Assembly: GCA_013360745.1 (NCBI GenBank)
Contig: JABWBA010000028.1
Location: 1-38,177, forward strand
DNA: 38,177 nt
Direction of reading: 5' to 3'
Origin: Chthonomonadales bacterium
Lineage (GTDB): Bacteria > Armatimonadota > Chthonomonadetes > Chthonomonadales > CAJBBX01
This document shows positions 23,645 through 32,757 of this stretch, one piece after another. The notes under the pieces are model-generated. The model had not been told where the DNA came from, ran no database searches, and saw only the letters and a list, made by a program, of their open reading frames with translations. A program made the position numbers and the translations under genes. How positions within the stretch are numbered: the first letter of the stretch is position 1; each line of letters opens with the position of its first letter.

Positions 23645-24667
23645 CTACCTGAGCGGTAAGAGGTCGATAAGCTCTCTCGGCGAGGCGGTTCCCGTCGTCC
23701 CGAGTTTATGGATGGTGACGCTCGCGCAAAGATTGCCGATCCATGCCGCCTCCTCCAATGAAGCTCCGGCGCTCAGCGCGGAGGCGACACCGGCCGATGC
23801 ACTATCGCCTGCACCGACGATATCGATCGGCCCTCGCACCGGCAATGCCGGCACATGGACCGTCCCGGTGGCATCACATGCCAGAATACCTTCGTCCGCC
23901 ATCGTGATGAAGACCGGGCGTCCGTTCCGCTCAGCCAACGCTTGACCGAACCTCCTTGTTGATGCGAGGTCGGGCGCGTCATCGCCCGAATGACCCATGG
24001 CATGAGCTGCCTCCAATCGATTGGGTTTCACGACCATATTCCGAAACAGGTCGATTCGGACACGCGAATCCGCAAAGAACCGGGCTCCGCTCGCCGCAGC
24101 CAGCGCCGCCAACTCGGTCCGAACCCGGGTCGTAATCACCCCGCACTCCGCTTCCTGAACCTGATCGGCCAGCATGACCGCGTCAAACCGCTCATCGAGG
24201 ACCAGATGTCGCACGGCTTCAAGCGCCGCGTCTTCGAGCTCGGCCGGCAGAGGATCGCGGTTCTTGATATCGATCCGCTCCTTCTCAACCTCCGTAGCCT
24301 CGGAACGTTCCATCGGCTTGATGTACGTCGGGGTACGTCGATCACGAGTCACCGTCAGATGATCAACGCCCGATCCCAGCCGCGCCAGACCGGTTCGAAG
24401 CTCATACCCTTCGCCATCGTCGCCCATCACTCCGACGGCCTCGAGCCGGCCAATGCCCAGACTGCTCAGGTTGCCCATCACCGTGCCAGCGGCTCCCGGG
24501 CTGCATCGAATATCGACAACCTGATGCGCCTCAAGGCCCGTCTCGAGCGAGATCTCCGCAAGGTTCGGATCAATCACCAGGTATTTATCGAGAAAGAAGT
24601 CACCGACGACCACGATCTTCAGCTCGGGCAATCGGCCAAGGATCTCCTTGAGACGGTCTAAGGTCAT
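23645..24667 (-). CDS. PfkB-family carbohydrate kinase, RfaE/HldE-like
   Basis: This 340-residue ribokinase-like sugar kinase shows VVVGDFFLDKYLVIDPN near 18-34, PGAAGTVMGNLSSLG near 57-71, RTPTYIKPMERS and the catalytic GAGDSASAGVASAL near 283-296 with the Asp base. The N-terminal KIVVVGDFFLDKY and the QVVDIRCSPGAAGTV region resemble the RfaE/HldE heptose-7-phosphate kinase branch, but the substrate cannot be fixed. There is no cytidylyltransferase domain. GGAGGTC lies about 7 bases before ATG 24667. pckA follows closely, so the two probably share a transcript. Confidence 0.87.
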   Translation of the reverse strand: MTLDRLKEILGRLPELKIVVVGDFFLDKYLVIDPNLAEISLETGLEAHQVVDIRCSPGAAGTVMGNLSSLGIGRLEAVGVMGDDGEGYELRTGLARLGSGVDHLTVTRDRRTPTYIKPMERSEATEVEKERIDIKNRDPLPAELEDAALEAVRHLVLDERFDAVMLADQVQEAECGVITTRVRTELAALAAASGARFFADSRVRIDLFRNMVVKPNRLEAAHAMGHSGDDAPDLASTRRFGQALAERNGRPVFITMADEGILACDATGTVHVPALPVRGPIDIVGAGDSASAGVASALSAGASLEEAAWIGNLCASVTIHKLGTTGTASPRELIDLLPLR

Positions 24668-24789
24668 CGTTTCGACCTCCTTATCAAACGCGTTCCGTTC
24701 GATTCCGAAGCGCCCATGTCGTCGTTGAACCAGAGCGGAGCTGTGGCCTTCGGAGCCCCAGGAGGTTCGTTCGTTAGGCCGAGGCTCCT

Positions 24790-24820
24790 ATCCTGCGCAG
24801 GATCGCCTACTCCTGCGTAG
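24790..24820. promoter_or_regulatory. Candidate operator: palindrome with a repeated half-site
   Basis: ATCCTGCGCAGGAT at 24790-24803 is a perfect 14-base palindrome. Its half TCCTGCG recurs at 24811, 20 bases from the copy at 24791, about two helical turns away. The site lies in the 201-bp divergent region between the PfkB kinase and nagZ. No clear -10/-35 pair was found on either strand here. The regulator is unknown. Confidence 0.4.
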
Positions 24821-24868
24821 AACTCACGATTACCGACGTCAGTACGACAAGAGGAGGCATCGCACACC

Positions 24869-26440
24869 GTGCATCCGATACGACCGCTACCCGCAACCGA
24901 CGATCTCACCCTCGACGAGGCGATCGGACAGACGCTCTGCTTTGGATGGGGCGGCGAGAACCCTCAGGAAGCCAACGCCCACGCGCTCGAGCTCGTCGCG
25001 GACATGGGCGTTGGAGGCCTCGTTTTGCTCGGACGCAACGTCGCCAGCTCCGAGCGAATGTCAGCAACGATGGCCGATCTGCAAGCCCGCGCGGCGATCC
25101 CGCTCCTGGTCTCCATCGACCACGAAGGTGGCCTGGTCTGTCGATTCGCCGCGAGCCTCCACCGCTTCCCGGGCAATATGGCGCTGGCCGCAGGCGGGGA
25201 CCGGCGAACGACATCGGACCGCGCGTACCGACAGGGCGCCGCGCAGGCCGCCGAGCTCAGAAGCGTCGGGGTGAACTGGAACCTGGCTCCGTGCCTTGAT
25301 GTCAACAACAACCCCGACAATCCGGTCATCGGCGTCCGGTCCTATTCCGACGACCCGGAGGTTGTCGGCGCGCTGGGTGTGGCGGCGATCCGAGGGCTTC
25401 AAGACCATGGAGTCATGGCCTGCGGCAAGCATTTCCCCGGTCACGGCGATACCGATGTCGATTCCCATCTTGATCTCCCCACGATCCGAGGCGCCGTCGA
25501 GCGGTTGCGCCGCATCGAGTTGCCGCCCTTTATTGCCGCCATCAATGCCGGTGTCGGGGCCATTATGACCACGCACATTCGTTTTCCCTCGCTTGATCCT
25601 GAGTATCCCGCGACGCTTTCGTCGACGATACTTACCGAGCTCCTGCGTGGGTCACTCGGGTATGACGGCCTGATCGTGACCGATTGCCTCGAAATGGCGG
25701 CGATTGCAGCTTCTCCCGGCACGCCGCAAGGGGCCGTACGGGCGCTGCAAGCGGGCGCCGATATGGTTCTGGTCTGTCATACGCTGGAGACTCAGCGAGC
25801 GACGATCGATGCTATCCGAACTGCCATTCGATCGGGCGCCCTGCAGGAGGAGCGCATCAGGGAGGCTGCCGCTCGGGTCCTGGCGACGAAACGGCGTTTT
25901 CTCTTCCAGCCGCCCGCGCGTACTGTGGACCTCGGCGATATCGACGCATTGGAAACGGAGATCGCCAGAGCGTCAATCACGGTAGTCCGGGGTAAACCGA
26001 TTGCAGGCCTATCACCTGGATCGAGAGTTGCTGTTATCGGGTGCACCGATGTTAGCCATGACCTTACGGCGGCCCTCAGCATCCGTGGGATGGATGCGGT
26101 CGACCATCCGGTCACGACCGTAGAACCGGACGATGTCGCTTCGATCGTCTGTCGGCTCTCTGGCCTCAACGACGCGATCATCGCCGTTACCACATCCCGC
26201 ACTCCGTCGATCACCGCAGTTCAGACGGCGCTGATCCGAGCCCTGGACGCCGCTGCCGGCGACCGACTGATCGTGGCAGCCGTGGGAGGTCCCTACGATA
26301 TCCGCGCGTTCCCAGGTATTCGTCGCTATATCTGTACATACAGCAGCAGTGCAGCCAGCGTCGCTGCGTTGGCAGACGTACTCACCGGCGGCTATGAACC
26401 GTCAGGACGCCTTCCCGTTCGGATACCCGGCATCCACTGA
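24869..26440 (+). CDS. nagZ: Beta-N-acetylhexosaminidase (NagZ-like, GH3)
   Basis: This 523-residue GH3 enzyme removes N-acetylglucosamine from glycans or peptidoglycan fragments. IDHEGGLVCRF near 83-93, NLAPCLDVNNNPDNPVIGVRS (N-terminal barrel), KHFPGHGDTDVDSH near 187-200 and VTDCLEMAAI near 270-279 are the NagZ pattern. D272 is the likely nucleophile and D198-x-H200 the acid/base dyad. A second domain of about 190 residues follows, as in the longer NagZ proteins of Bacillus. No signal peptide is seen, which favours cytosolic muropeptide recycling. GTG 24869 is preceded by GAGGAGG about 11 bases upstream. ATP and sugar-kinase genes lie upstream in the opposite direction. Confidence 0.92.
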   Translation: MHPIRPLPATDDLTLDEAIGQTLCFGWGGENPQEANAHALELVADMGVGGLVLLGRNVASSERMSATMADLQARAAIPLLVSIDHEGGLVCRFAASLHRFPGNMALAAGGDRRTTSDRAYRQGAAQAAELRSVGVNWNLAPCLDVNNNPDNPVIGVRSYSDDPEVVGALGVAAIRGLQDHGVMACGKHFPGHGDTDVDSHLDLPTIRGAVERLRRIELPPFIAAINAGVGAIMTTHIRFPSLDPEYPATLSSTILTELLRGSLGYDGLIVTDCLEMAAIAASPGTPQGAVRALQAGADMVLVCHTLETQRATIDAIRTAIRSGALQEERIREAAARVLATKRRFLFQPPARTVDLGDIDALETEIARASITVVRGKPIAGLSPGSRVAVIGCTDVSHDLTAALSIRGMDAVDHPVTTVEPDDVASIVCRLSGLNDAIIAVTTSRTPSITAVQTALIRALDAAAGDRLIVAAVGGPYDIRAFPGIRRYICTYSSSAASVAALADVLTGGYEPSGRLPVRIPGIH

Positions 26441-26452
26441 CAGTGGACCCGG

Positions 26453-29400
26453 TTATTTCCAACGGATCTCCATCACATAGATGGAGCGCCCGGTCACCTC
26501 GAAACGACGGACGGCCCGGGCTGGAATGGGGACAGCTGGATCCGCTTCTGCCTGGTTCGTTCGCGTCTCGGTCACGGTCAGGCCGGCGCCCGGCAGGCCG
26601 TAGGTCGACGCGCTCCAATGGAACTCGCACCGCACGTTCTGTTCCTGGACGTTGGCGAAGATAAGCAGCAGTCGCTTCTCGTACGGGAGCCTCCAGGCGC
26701 CCGTCAGCACCGCAGGCGTGCTGACCCATGTCTCACCATACCAGGCCCAATCCGCCTTCACCATCGGCACAGATCCCCTGAGTACCGGCGGTCGCGCCAT
26801 CTCCCCTTGGGCGAAGTAGGAGACGAACCGATCTCTCAGACGCACCGCGTCCCGCAAAAAGGCTCCTGCAACGGGTTCTGCTGCAATAGCCGGGTTCATC
26901 CAACCGATCTGCTCGCCGAAGACGAGTTGCTGGCCGATTTTCATGCACAGCGCGAGATCGTGTGTGGTGGCTCCGGCGGCGTAGTTGCGACCGAAGTACT
27001 GAACGGCGCCGCCATAGATCGCCGGCAGCATCGGCACCATACCGTCATGCTGCCAGTCCCACGTTAACAACGCATCGACGTAGACCGCATACGGTTCGGC
27101 GGCGCATTCGGTGGTGATGAATCGGTCCGACGGCATCGCCTCGCGGATACGCTGCAGGAGTGGCCAATAGCCTAAGGTGGTCCACCAGCTTCCGCCGCCC
27201 AGCGGATGACCGTGGCTCGCATCCATGCAGAGTGCGGGAGCTGCGGCCGCGATCTGATCGATGTAGACCCCCTGGACGCCGACCTCAGTCATCAGACGGA
27301 GCACGATCTCACGCACCTTGTTCTGCCATAACGGAGTGGTCGGACACATTACGGCAAGCCGTACCGGACTGCCATCGGCTTCCTTGCTGCCATAGGTCTC
27401 GATAACGGGTTCGCCAGCGCTGTTCTTGGTGGCTGCCGGCGCCGCGACGCTCGTGAACTCGAAATCCGTTGCGCCTCGATCGCGTGTATCCCAGAGCCGT
27501 CCGTTGATATAGGGCATCACGCGGACTCCTGAGGACTGCAGATCGGCAACCGCCTCCGAGACACCGTCTCGCGTCGGGAAGTAATGGGGATAATCGTTAT
27601 CGAAGGGGATCTGATGCCAGTTGTACCAGTGGAAACCGATCGGAACACCCAGGGTTCGCTGCATGCCCTTCACGGGTTCAACGCAATCCGCGGGAGCGCC
27701 GCCCGTCTGCGCCCAAACATTCAGACGCTTGAGCCACTCCGGCGTGTCGGTACGGCCTTCAGCCCCAAGACGGGGATACCACGGCGCCCGAGCAATGACC
27801 CATGATCGATAGATTCGTGCGGCATCGAACCAGTCCCCTCGGAGCAGTCTCCAGATGGCGACGCCCGACTGTCGGTACGACCGGCCAGCAACGCCCATCT
27901 CCGGCGTCGGCGTCTCAAAGGCGAGATAGACGGTGCGTTCGTCGTCCCACCGCTGTCGTATCTCCTTCGCCGAGGCGCCCGGGTCATGGAAGGCGTAGTA
28001 GAGGCCGGTTCCAGCTCTGGGGGCGTAGACCGCCATCAGCTGCATCGTACACCAACCATTCGGGTATAGCGCAGAATGATCCAGGGTAGTCGAGTGGACG
28101 CTGCGGAGGACACCGGGTCCTGTCGGATAGAGCGCGATTGTGTCGGCGCCAAGGTCCCGGATCACTATGGAGGGATACGAGATTCGCTCGATACCACATC
28201 GCTCCGATGTATTCGCGACTTCGACATCCCAGGACCACGCAGCGGCCTTAGCGTCGCCTCGTGCCTTGAGCGTAACGGAGATCCCGCGGAACCTCGTATC
28301 CTCGTGGTCCCGCAGGTCCACATCGAAGCCGCCTCGTCGGTTGATCCAGCGGACCGTCTTCCATCCCTGATCCGAATCGGCGGAACAGGATTGGGCGTCG
28401 TCGGAGTTGCGATATGTCGCGCTTATTGACAGGATCGGCGGCTGTCGGGAGGCGGCGATCTCGGTTCTGCGCCCAAGGTCGTACAGACTGAGCAGACGGA
28501 TACCTCCCGATCCGAGATCGAATGCAGCAGCAGCGTCACCGGCCCGAACGAGGCGCACCGTCGACGTCGCAAGCGCCTTTGGCTCGCTTGCCGAACGGAG
28601 CACTGCCTCGGCATCTGGGAGCTTACCCTGCTCCAGCAGTCTCCGGGCGATTGAACCTCGCCACATCAGGCTCGGTGCGGCATCTGGCTTTTCAAATGGT
28701 GCGATCATTCGCTCGAACGATTCCGTCGTAACGACGACACGGCCCACGGCCCCTTGCCGGACAATCTTCTCCATCATCTGATCCACCTTCGTTGGCGCAC
28801 CGATCGACAATACCGCGCGTGTCGCATGGGAGGACGTGGCCCACGGCTGCCAGTACCCGTGCAGATATGTTCCGTATTCGCCACGGCCATCGTAGAACCG
28901 GACCGTGTTTGCTGCCAGCCCGATGGCGGCGCCGCTGCCGGACATCGATCCCCACCCCGATGAGGTTAACGACTTCATGGAGGCTGTGAACGTTCCGCCT
29001 GACGGAGCCTCACGACTGGCCCAATGATCGAAGAACGCGCTGGCTACATTGAGTTCGAGATGGTGCAGTTCCTCCCATCGGGTCGGCCTGGCCTGAACCA
29101 TCCACCCCTGACAGAGGATCGTCCCCAGACGGCGATCGAAGTACCAATCATAGACCGCGCGCGCTCCGTCCGGCGCCGGTGTACCATCGGGTGCGCAGTA
29201 CCGCGCTGAAGACCGGACGACGGTCATATCCTCCGTCTCCAGCAGGATTCTGGCCTCGGCCTTACGATCGTTCCTTAGGGAGTACGAACCGATGGCTGCC
29301 GTATGGATCCGATCGTTCCAGGTGTACTCCTTGAGTTCAGGGCCGTTCGGAAGCCATCGTATCGAAGTTGGCATGCCGCCCATTTCGCCCGGGACGAAGC

Positions 29401-29800
29401 CGATGGCGGCGGTAGCCATCGTAACCGTATAAGGAATAACGAGGGGACGCGTCGGCGCCGGCTCCAGGCGCGTCACCGTAACCCGTTGGCGGGATACCGC
29501 TCCCCGTGGCAGCACGAGCGTCGCTTCGTGTGGCTGCCTGTCGCGAACGATCGGATCCGGAATCACCCATCCGACGGCGCCCGTCGCGGGACCGAGCTTG
29601 AGCTTCAGCACGTTGCCGCCCCTATGGCGGCGATCCTGGAGCATCGACCAACCCGACAGACGCGCGATCGTCGTATCACGGGAGGGTATCCGATCGAGCT
29701 GAAGCATAAAACGTTGGGAAACAGGCGCAGCTCCCGCATCCGAATGCGCAATGGCAACCGCCGCCATGACGTATACTATGAATAAGCAACCATGCCGCAT
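26453..29800 (-). CDS. Secreted DUF6259-like putative glycoside hydrolase
   Basis: This is the largest gene, about 1115 residues. A signal peptide (MRHGCLFIVYVMAAVAIAHS) precedes a long beta-rich region (about 30-640). A TIM-barrel-like region covers about 690-1000. There GVYIDQIAAAAPALC gives a likely catalytic Asp, followed by HGHPLGGGSWW and TTECAAEPY. The closing part is a beta-sandwich. The order and the YIDQ, HGHPLGGG and TECAAEPY motifs match DUF6259-type proteins, which are related to retaining glycosidases of clan D or GH101 type. The substrate is unknown. ATG 29800 is preferred over 29812 because GGAG lies 6 bases upstream of it, inside the longer frame. It is transcribed alone, from its own promoter. 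Confidence 0.8.
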   Translation of the reverse strand: MRHGCLFIVYVMAAVAIAHSDAGAAPVSQRFMLQLDRIPSRDTTIARLSGWSMLQDRRHRGGNVLKLKLGPATGAVGWVIPDPIVRDRQPHEATLVLPRGAVSRQRVTVTRLEPAPTRPLVIPYTVTMATAAIGFVPGEMGGMPTSIRWLPNGPELKEYTWNDRIHTAAIGSYSLRNDRKAEARILLETEDMTVVRSSARYCAPDGTPAPDGARAVYDWYFDRRLGTILCQGWMVQARPTRWEELHHLELNVASAFFDHWASREAPSGGTFTASMKSLTSSGWGSMSGSGAAIGLAANTVRFYDGRGEYGTYLHGYWQPWATSSHATRAVLSIGAPTKVDQMMEKIVRQGAVGRVVVTTESFERMIAPFEKPDAAPSLMWRGSIARRLLEQGKLPDAEAVLRSASEPKALATSTVRLVRAGDAAAAFDLGSGGIRLLSLYDLGRRTEIAASRQPPILSISATYRNSDDAQSCSADSDQGWKTVRWINRRGGFDVDLRDHEDTRFRGISVTLKARGDAKAAAWSWDVEVANTSERCGIERISYPSIVIRDLGADTIALYPTGPGVLRSVHSTTLDHSALYPNGWCTMQLMAVYAPRAGTGLYYAFHDPGASAKEIRQRWDDERTVYLAFETPTPEMGVAGRSYRQSGVAIWRLLRGDWFDAARIYRSWVIARAPWYPRLGAEGRTDTPEWLKRLNVWAQTGGAPADCVEPVKGMQRTLGVPIGFHWYNWHQIPFDNDYPHYFPTRDGVSEAVADLQSSGVRVMPYINGRLWDTRDRGATDFEFTSVAAPAATKNSAGEPVIETYGSKEADGSPVRLAVMCPTTPLWQNKVREIVLRLMTEVGVQGVYIDQIAAAAPALCMDASHGHPLGGGSWWTTLGYWPLLQRIREAMPSDRFITTECAAEPYAVYVDALLTWDWQHDGMVPMLPAIYGGAVQYFGRNYAAGATTHDLALCMKIGQQLVFGEQIGWMNPAIAAEPVAGAFLRDAVRLRDRFVSYFAQGEMARPPVLRGSVPMVKADWAWYGETWVSTPAVLTGAWRLPYEKRLLLIFANVQEQNVRCEFHWSASTYGLPGAGLTVTETRTNQAEADPAVPIPARAVRRFEVTGRSIYVMEIRWK

Positions 29801-29847
29801 GTACTGCTCCATCGTATCGGATCGGTTCGTCTACACCGTCGACCATC

Positions 29848-29876
29848 ATTCTAGATGTTTCCTCGGGACAGGTCAA
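29848..29876 (-). promoter_or_regulatory. Sigma-70 promoter of the DUF6259-like gene
   Basis: On the reverse strand TTGACC (29876-29871) and TAGAAT (29853-29848) are separated by exactly 17 bases. The leader to ATG 29800 is about 40 bases. The -10 matches that of the promoter at 37885. Confidence 0.7.
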
Positions 29877-29986
29877 GGGCCGTGGATGGCCGCGTACGGA
29901 TCAGGGTGTCATGGGTACTGAGACTCGGTACGGTCCCAGAGATGCCGTCCTATTCTCGGGAGCGCAACGCCAATCGAGGAGTCTAG

Positions 29987-31810
29987 ATGAATCAGGAGAC
30001 ATCGACGTCTGCTGCAGCGACTGATGTAGTCATCCGTCTGGTCGGCGAATCAGGCGAAGGCACCGTAACCCTTGGCGATGTAATGGTCGAGATGTTCACT
30101 CAGATGGGCCTCGACATTTACACCTTCCAAACGTTCCCCGCCGAAATCAAAGGCGGTACCGTGATGTATCAGATACGCGCTCGAAGCGGTACCACGCTCT
30201 CGCCGGGCGATTCTGTGCAGATTCTGGTCGCTCTCAACAAGGCGGGATTCTCGTTGTTCGGAACAGGGCTCGCCGATGGGTCGATTCTGCTCTACAACTC
30301 GGATGTGTTCTCGCCCCCTCCCGACCCTAATCGTGTTGATATCTCCCTGCCGGTCACGACCCTGGCCCGTGAGCAGAAGGAAGCGGTGCGGCATGAGATC
30401 AGCGGCGAAGCGCTCAAGCGGCTGCCTGCGCCGATCAATACGGTTGGCCTGGGCGCCCTGATGACCCTCGTGAACGCCCCTCTGGAGCCTGCGGAAGCCT
30501 ACCTGAATAAAGTCTTCGGCCGTAAAGGTGAGGCCGTAGTCCGGATGAACATCAGCGCTCTACGAATCGGAGCCGAGCATGTCCGCGCACAAATCGGCGA
30601 ACACAGGCTGCCGAGCGTGTTCCCCAAGCCGATCCTCGCCCCTCGCATGATGGTCACGGGTAATCAGATGACCAGTATCGGCTCTCTGGCGGCCGGACTG
30701 CAGTTCTATGCAGGATATCCGATCACGCCGGCCACGGAGATCATGGAGTTCCTGGCTCGTGAGTTGCCTGCGTTCGGAGGCACCCTGGTCCAGGCTGAGG
30801 ATGAGATCGCAGCGCTCGCCATGTGTATCGGGGCTGCCAACGCAGGCGCCAAGGCGATGACGGCAACATCGGGTCCGGGCCTGAGCCTGATGGCGGAACT
30901 CCTGAACCTCGCTGGGCAAGCCGAGATCCCGGTCGTCGTCATCGATGTGCAGCGCGGCGGGGCGAGCACGGGCCTGCCAACCAAGGCCAGTCAGGGTGAC
31001 CTGAACCTCGCCATCTACGGTATGCACAACGAATCCCCTCGCATCGTTATCGGGTCGACCTCGGTCGAGGACGCCTTTTGGACGGCGATCGAGGCCATGA
31101 ACCTTGCTGAGGAGTATCAGGTTCCGGTGATCCTGTTGAGCGACCAGTCGCTCGCGACGCGGCGGTCCACCGTGCCGCCGCCGGAGATCTCCAATATATC
31201 GATCACCAACCGCCTTCTGCCGTCTGAGGACGAACTCGGGCCCGACTATCACCGATACCGGGATACGCCCAACGGAATCTCGCCGATGGCGCTGCCCGGC
31301 ATGATCGGCGGCATGTATACGACCACCGGCATCGAGCATAACGAGAAGGGCGATCCGGCCTACACACCTGAGAACGCGACCAAGATGAAGGCCAAACGTT
31401 TCCGTAAGATGGATGCCGTAATCGAGAAACACGGCGAACGGCTCGTACGACATTGGGGTGTGGGCGGCGACGCCGATATCGGGATCATCGCCTATGGATC
31501 GTTGGAGGGAATCGTCCGCGAAGCGACGCAGCGGGCGCTCGATGATGGAATCAACGTCGCCCATCTCCATCTGCGGCTCCTGCAGCCGTTTCCCACTGAG
31601 GTCGTCCAGCAGTTTGCGGCCCGATGTCGCACGCTGCTTGTCCCAGAAATGACCTGGAGCGGCCAACTCGCAAACTGGATCCTGATCAACACCGGCCTGA
31701 ACGTAGAGCGACTTACCAAGGACGACGGTATACCGTTTCGACCAAGTCAGGTCTATGCGCGGATCCGATCACTCTACGACCAGATCACAGGAGGCGCCTC
31801 CCATGAGTAA
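29987..31810 (+). CDS. korA: 2-oxoacid:ferredoxin oxidoreductase, fused gamma-alpha subunit
   Basis: This 607-residue subunit joins the gamma and alpha domains of the two-subunit enzyme that oxidises 2-oxoglutarate or pyruvate and reduces ferredoxin. The N-terminal gamma domain (about 10-190) starts VVIRLVGESGEGT and contains TFPAEIKGGTVMYQIR. The alpha domain starts near 220: FYAGYPITPATEIMEFLA is the diagnostic YPITP motif, followed by QAEDEIAALAMCIGAANAGA, TATSGPGLSLM and QRGGASTGLPTKASQGDL. The length matches KorA of Actinobacteria and Armatimonadota. GAGGAG lies about 5 bases before ATG 29987. The stop overlaps korB by 8 bp, so the two are made together. Confidence 0.93.
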   Translation: MNQETSTSAAATDVVIRLVGESGEGTVTLGDVMVEMFTQMGLDIYTFQTFPAEIKGGTVMYQIRARSGTTLSPGDSVQILVALNKAGFSLFGTGLADGSILLYNSDVFSPPPDPNRVDISLPVTTLAREQKEAVRHEISGEALKRLPAPINTVGLGALMTLVNAPLEPAEAYLNKVFGRKGEAVVRMNISALRIGAEHVRAQIGEHRLPSVFPKPILAPRMMVTGNQMTSIGSLAAGLQFYAGYPITPATEIMEFLARELPAFGGTLVQAEDEIAALAMCIGAANAGAKAMTATSGPGLSLMAELLNLAGQAEIPVVVIDVQRGGASTGLPTKASQGDLNLAIYGMHNESPRIVIGSTSVEDAFWTAIEAMNLAEEYQVPVILLSDQSLATRRSTVPPPEISNISITNRLLPSEDELGPDYHRYRDTPNGISPMALPGMIGGMYTTTGIEHNEKGDPAYTPENATKMKAKRFRKMDAVIEKHGERLVRHWGVGGDADIGIIAYGSLEGIVREATQRALDDGINVAHLHLRLLQPFPTEVVQQFAARCRTLLVPEMTWSGQLANWILINTGLNVERLTKDDGIPFRPSQVYARIRSLYDQITGGASHE

Positions 31811-32702
31811 TCTTGCAGTGTCAGCGGACAAAGCGCTCACGCCCCGCGACTATAAGAGCGATCTAGCGCCGATCTGGTGCCCCGGGTGCGGCGACTTCGG
31901 CGTTCTCAGCGCCATGTTCAAGGCGATGAGCGTGTGCAACCTCGATCCGGTGAAGACGGTCATTATCTCCGGCATCGGTTGTTCGTCTCGTCTGCCCGGG
32001 TTTGTGGCCACCTATGGCTTTCACGGCGTCCATGGGCGGGGACTGCCTATCGCGACGGGGATCAAATGCGCGCGGCCGGACCTGAACGTTATCGTTGTCG
32101 GCGGCGATGGCGACGGCTATTCGATCGGAGGCGGTCATCTGCCCCATATAGCCCGCCGAAATCCCGATATCACCTATCTCGTGATGAACAACAATACCTA
32201 TGGTCTGACCAAAGGACAGGTCTCGCCTACCTCCATGGTGCCGCTGGCTTCGATGGAAGCCAGGATCGACCCGAAGAGATGGAAGACGACGCCGTACGGC
32301 AGCACCGAGGACCCGATCAACCCGGTGGCGCTCGCGGTGGCCATGGATTGCTCCTTCGTAGCCCGCGGCTTCTCTTATAAGCCCAACCAGCTTGCCGATC
32401 TGCTGGTCGAGGCGATGCGCCATCGCGGCTTCTCGCTCGTCGATGTGTTCTCTCCCTGCCCGACCTTCAATCAAGATCAAACGGATGAGTTCTATAAGCG
32501 GACAACGTATGACATCCCGATGGACCACGATCCCACGGACCGGCTGAAAGCGTTTGAGCTCGCGAGCAACATGGAGAGCTATCCGCTTGGTATCCTGTAT
32601 CAGCGACCTGATAAGGCGAGCATCCTGGACGAACAAGAGGCGCTTCGGACCAGGTTCCAGGGGCACGGATCGCTCTCTGAGTTGATCAGTCGGTTCTCCT
32701 AA
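31803..32702 (+). CDS. korB: 2-oxoacid:ferredoxin oxidoreductase, beta subunit
   Basis: This 299-residue subunit binds thiamine diphosphate and a [4Fe-4S] cluster. Cys residues at CPGCGD (26 and 29), GIGCSSR (60) and SPCPTF (near 217) are the expected cluster ligands of the two-subunit enzyme. [13 protein letters not shown] near 100-112 and [11 protein letters not shown] near 129-139 form the thiamine diphosphate site. Substrate choice between 2-oxoglutarate and pyruvate is uncertain. AGGAGG lies about 8 bases before ATG 31803, inside korA. Together with MenG and PckA it points to an oxidative or partly reversible TCA cycle using ferredoxin. Confidence 0.94.
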   Translation: MSNLAVSADKALTPRDYKSDLAPIWCPGCGDFGVLSAMFKAMSVCNLDPVKTVIISGIGCSSRLPGFVATYGFHGVHGRGLPIATGIKCARPDLNVIVVGGDGDGYSIGGGHLPHIARRNPDITYLVMNNNTYGLTKGQVSPTSMVPLASMEARIDPKRWKTTPYGSTEDPINPVALAVAMDCSFVARGFSYKPNQLADLLVEAMRHRGFSLVDVFSPCPTFNQDQTDEFYKRTTYDIPMDHDPTDRLKAFELASNMESYPLGILYQRPDKASILDEQEALRTRFQGHGSLSELISRFS

Positions 32703-32757
32703 CCGTGGCAGCCCGGCTCACCGATGCTTGTTGCATAGGTTACAGATCGGTGCACGG

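Noticed and set aside
29900-29986. Promoter of korA
   Set aside because: TATTCT near 29951 could be a -10, but no -35 fits. I do not call it.
30560-31666. Long open frame antisense to korA
   Set aside because: It is a by-product of codon bias. It has no family motifs, and korA is certain. Similar antisense frames opposite pckA (22573-23589), the GT4 gene (35464-36462) and the GNAT gene (15685-16365) are rejected for the same reason.
32719-32752. Inverted repeat CACCGAT/ATCGGTG before ruvB
   Set aside because: It has seven pairs around a 20-base loop and no clear promoter context. It is too weak to call an operator or terminator.
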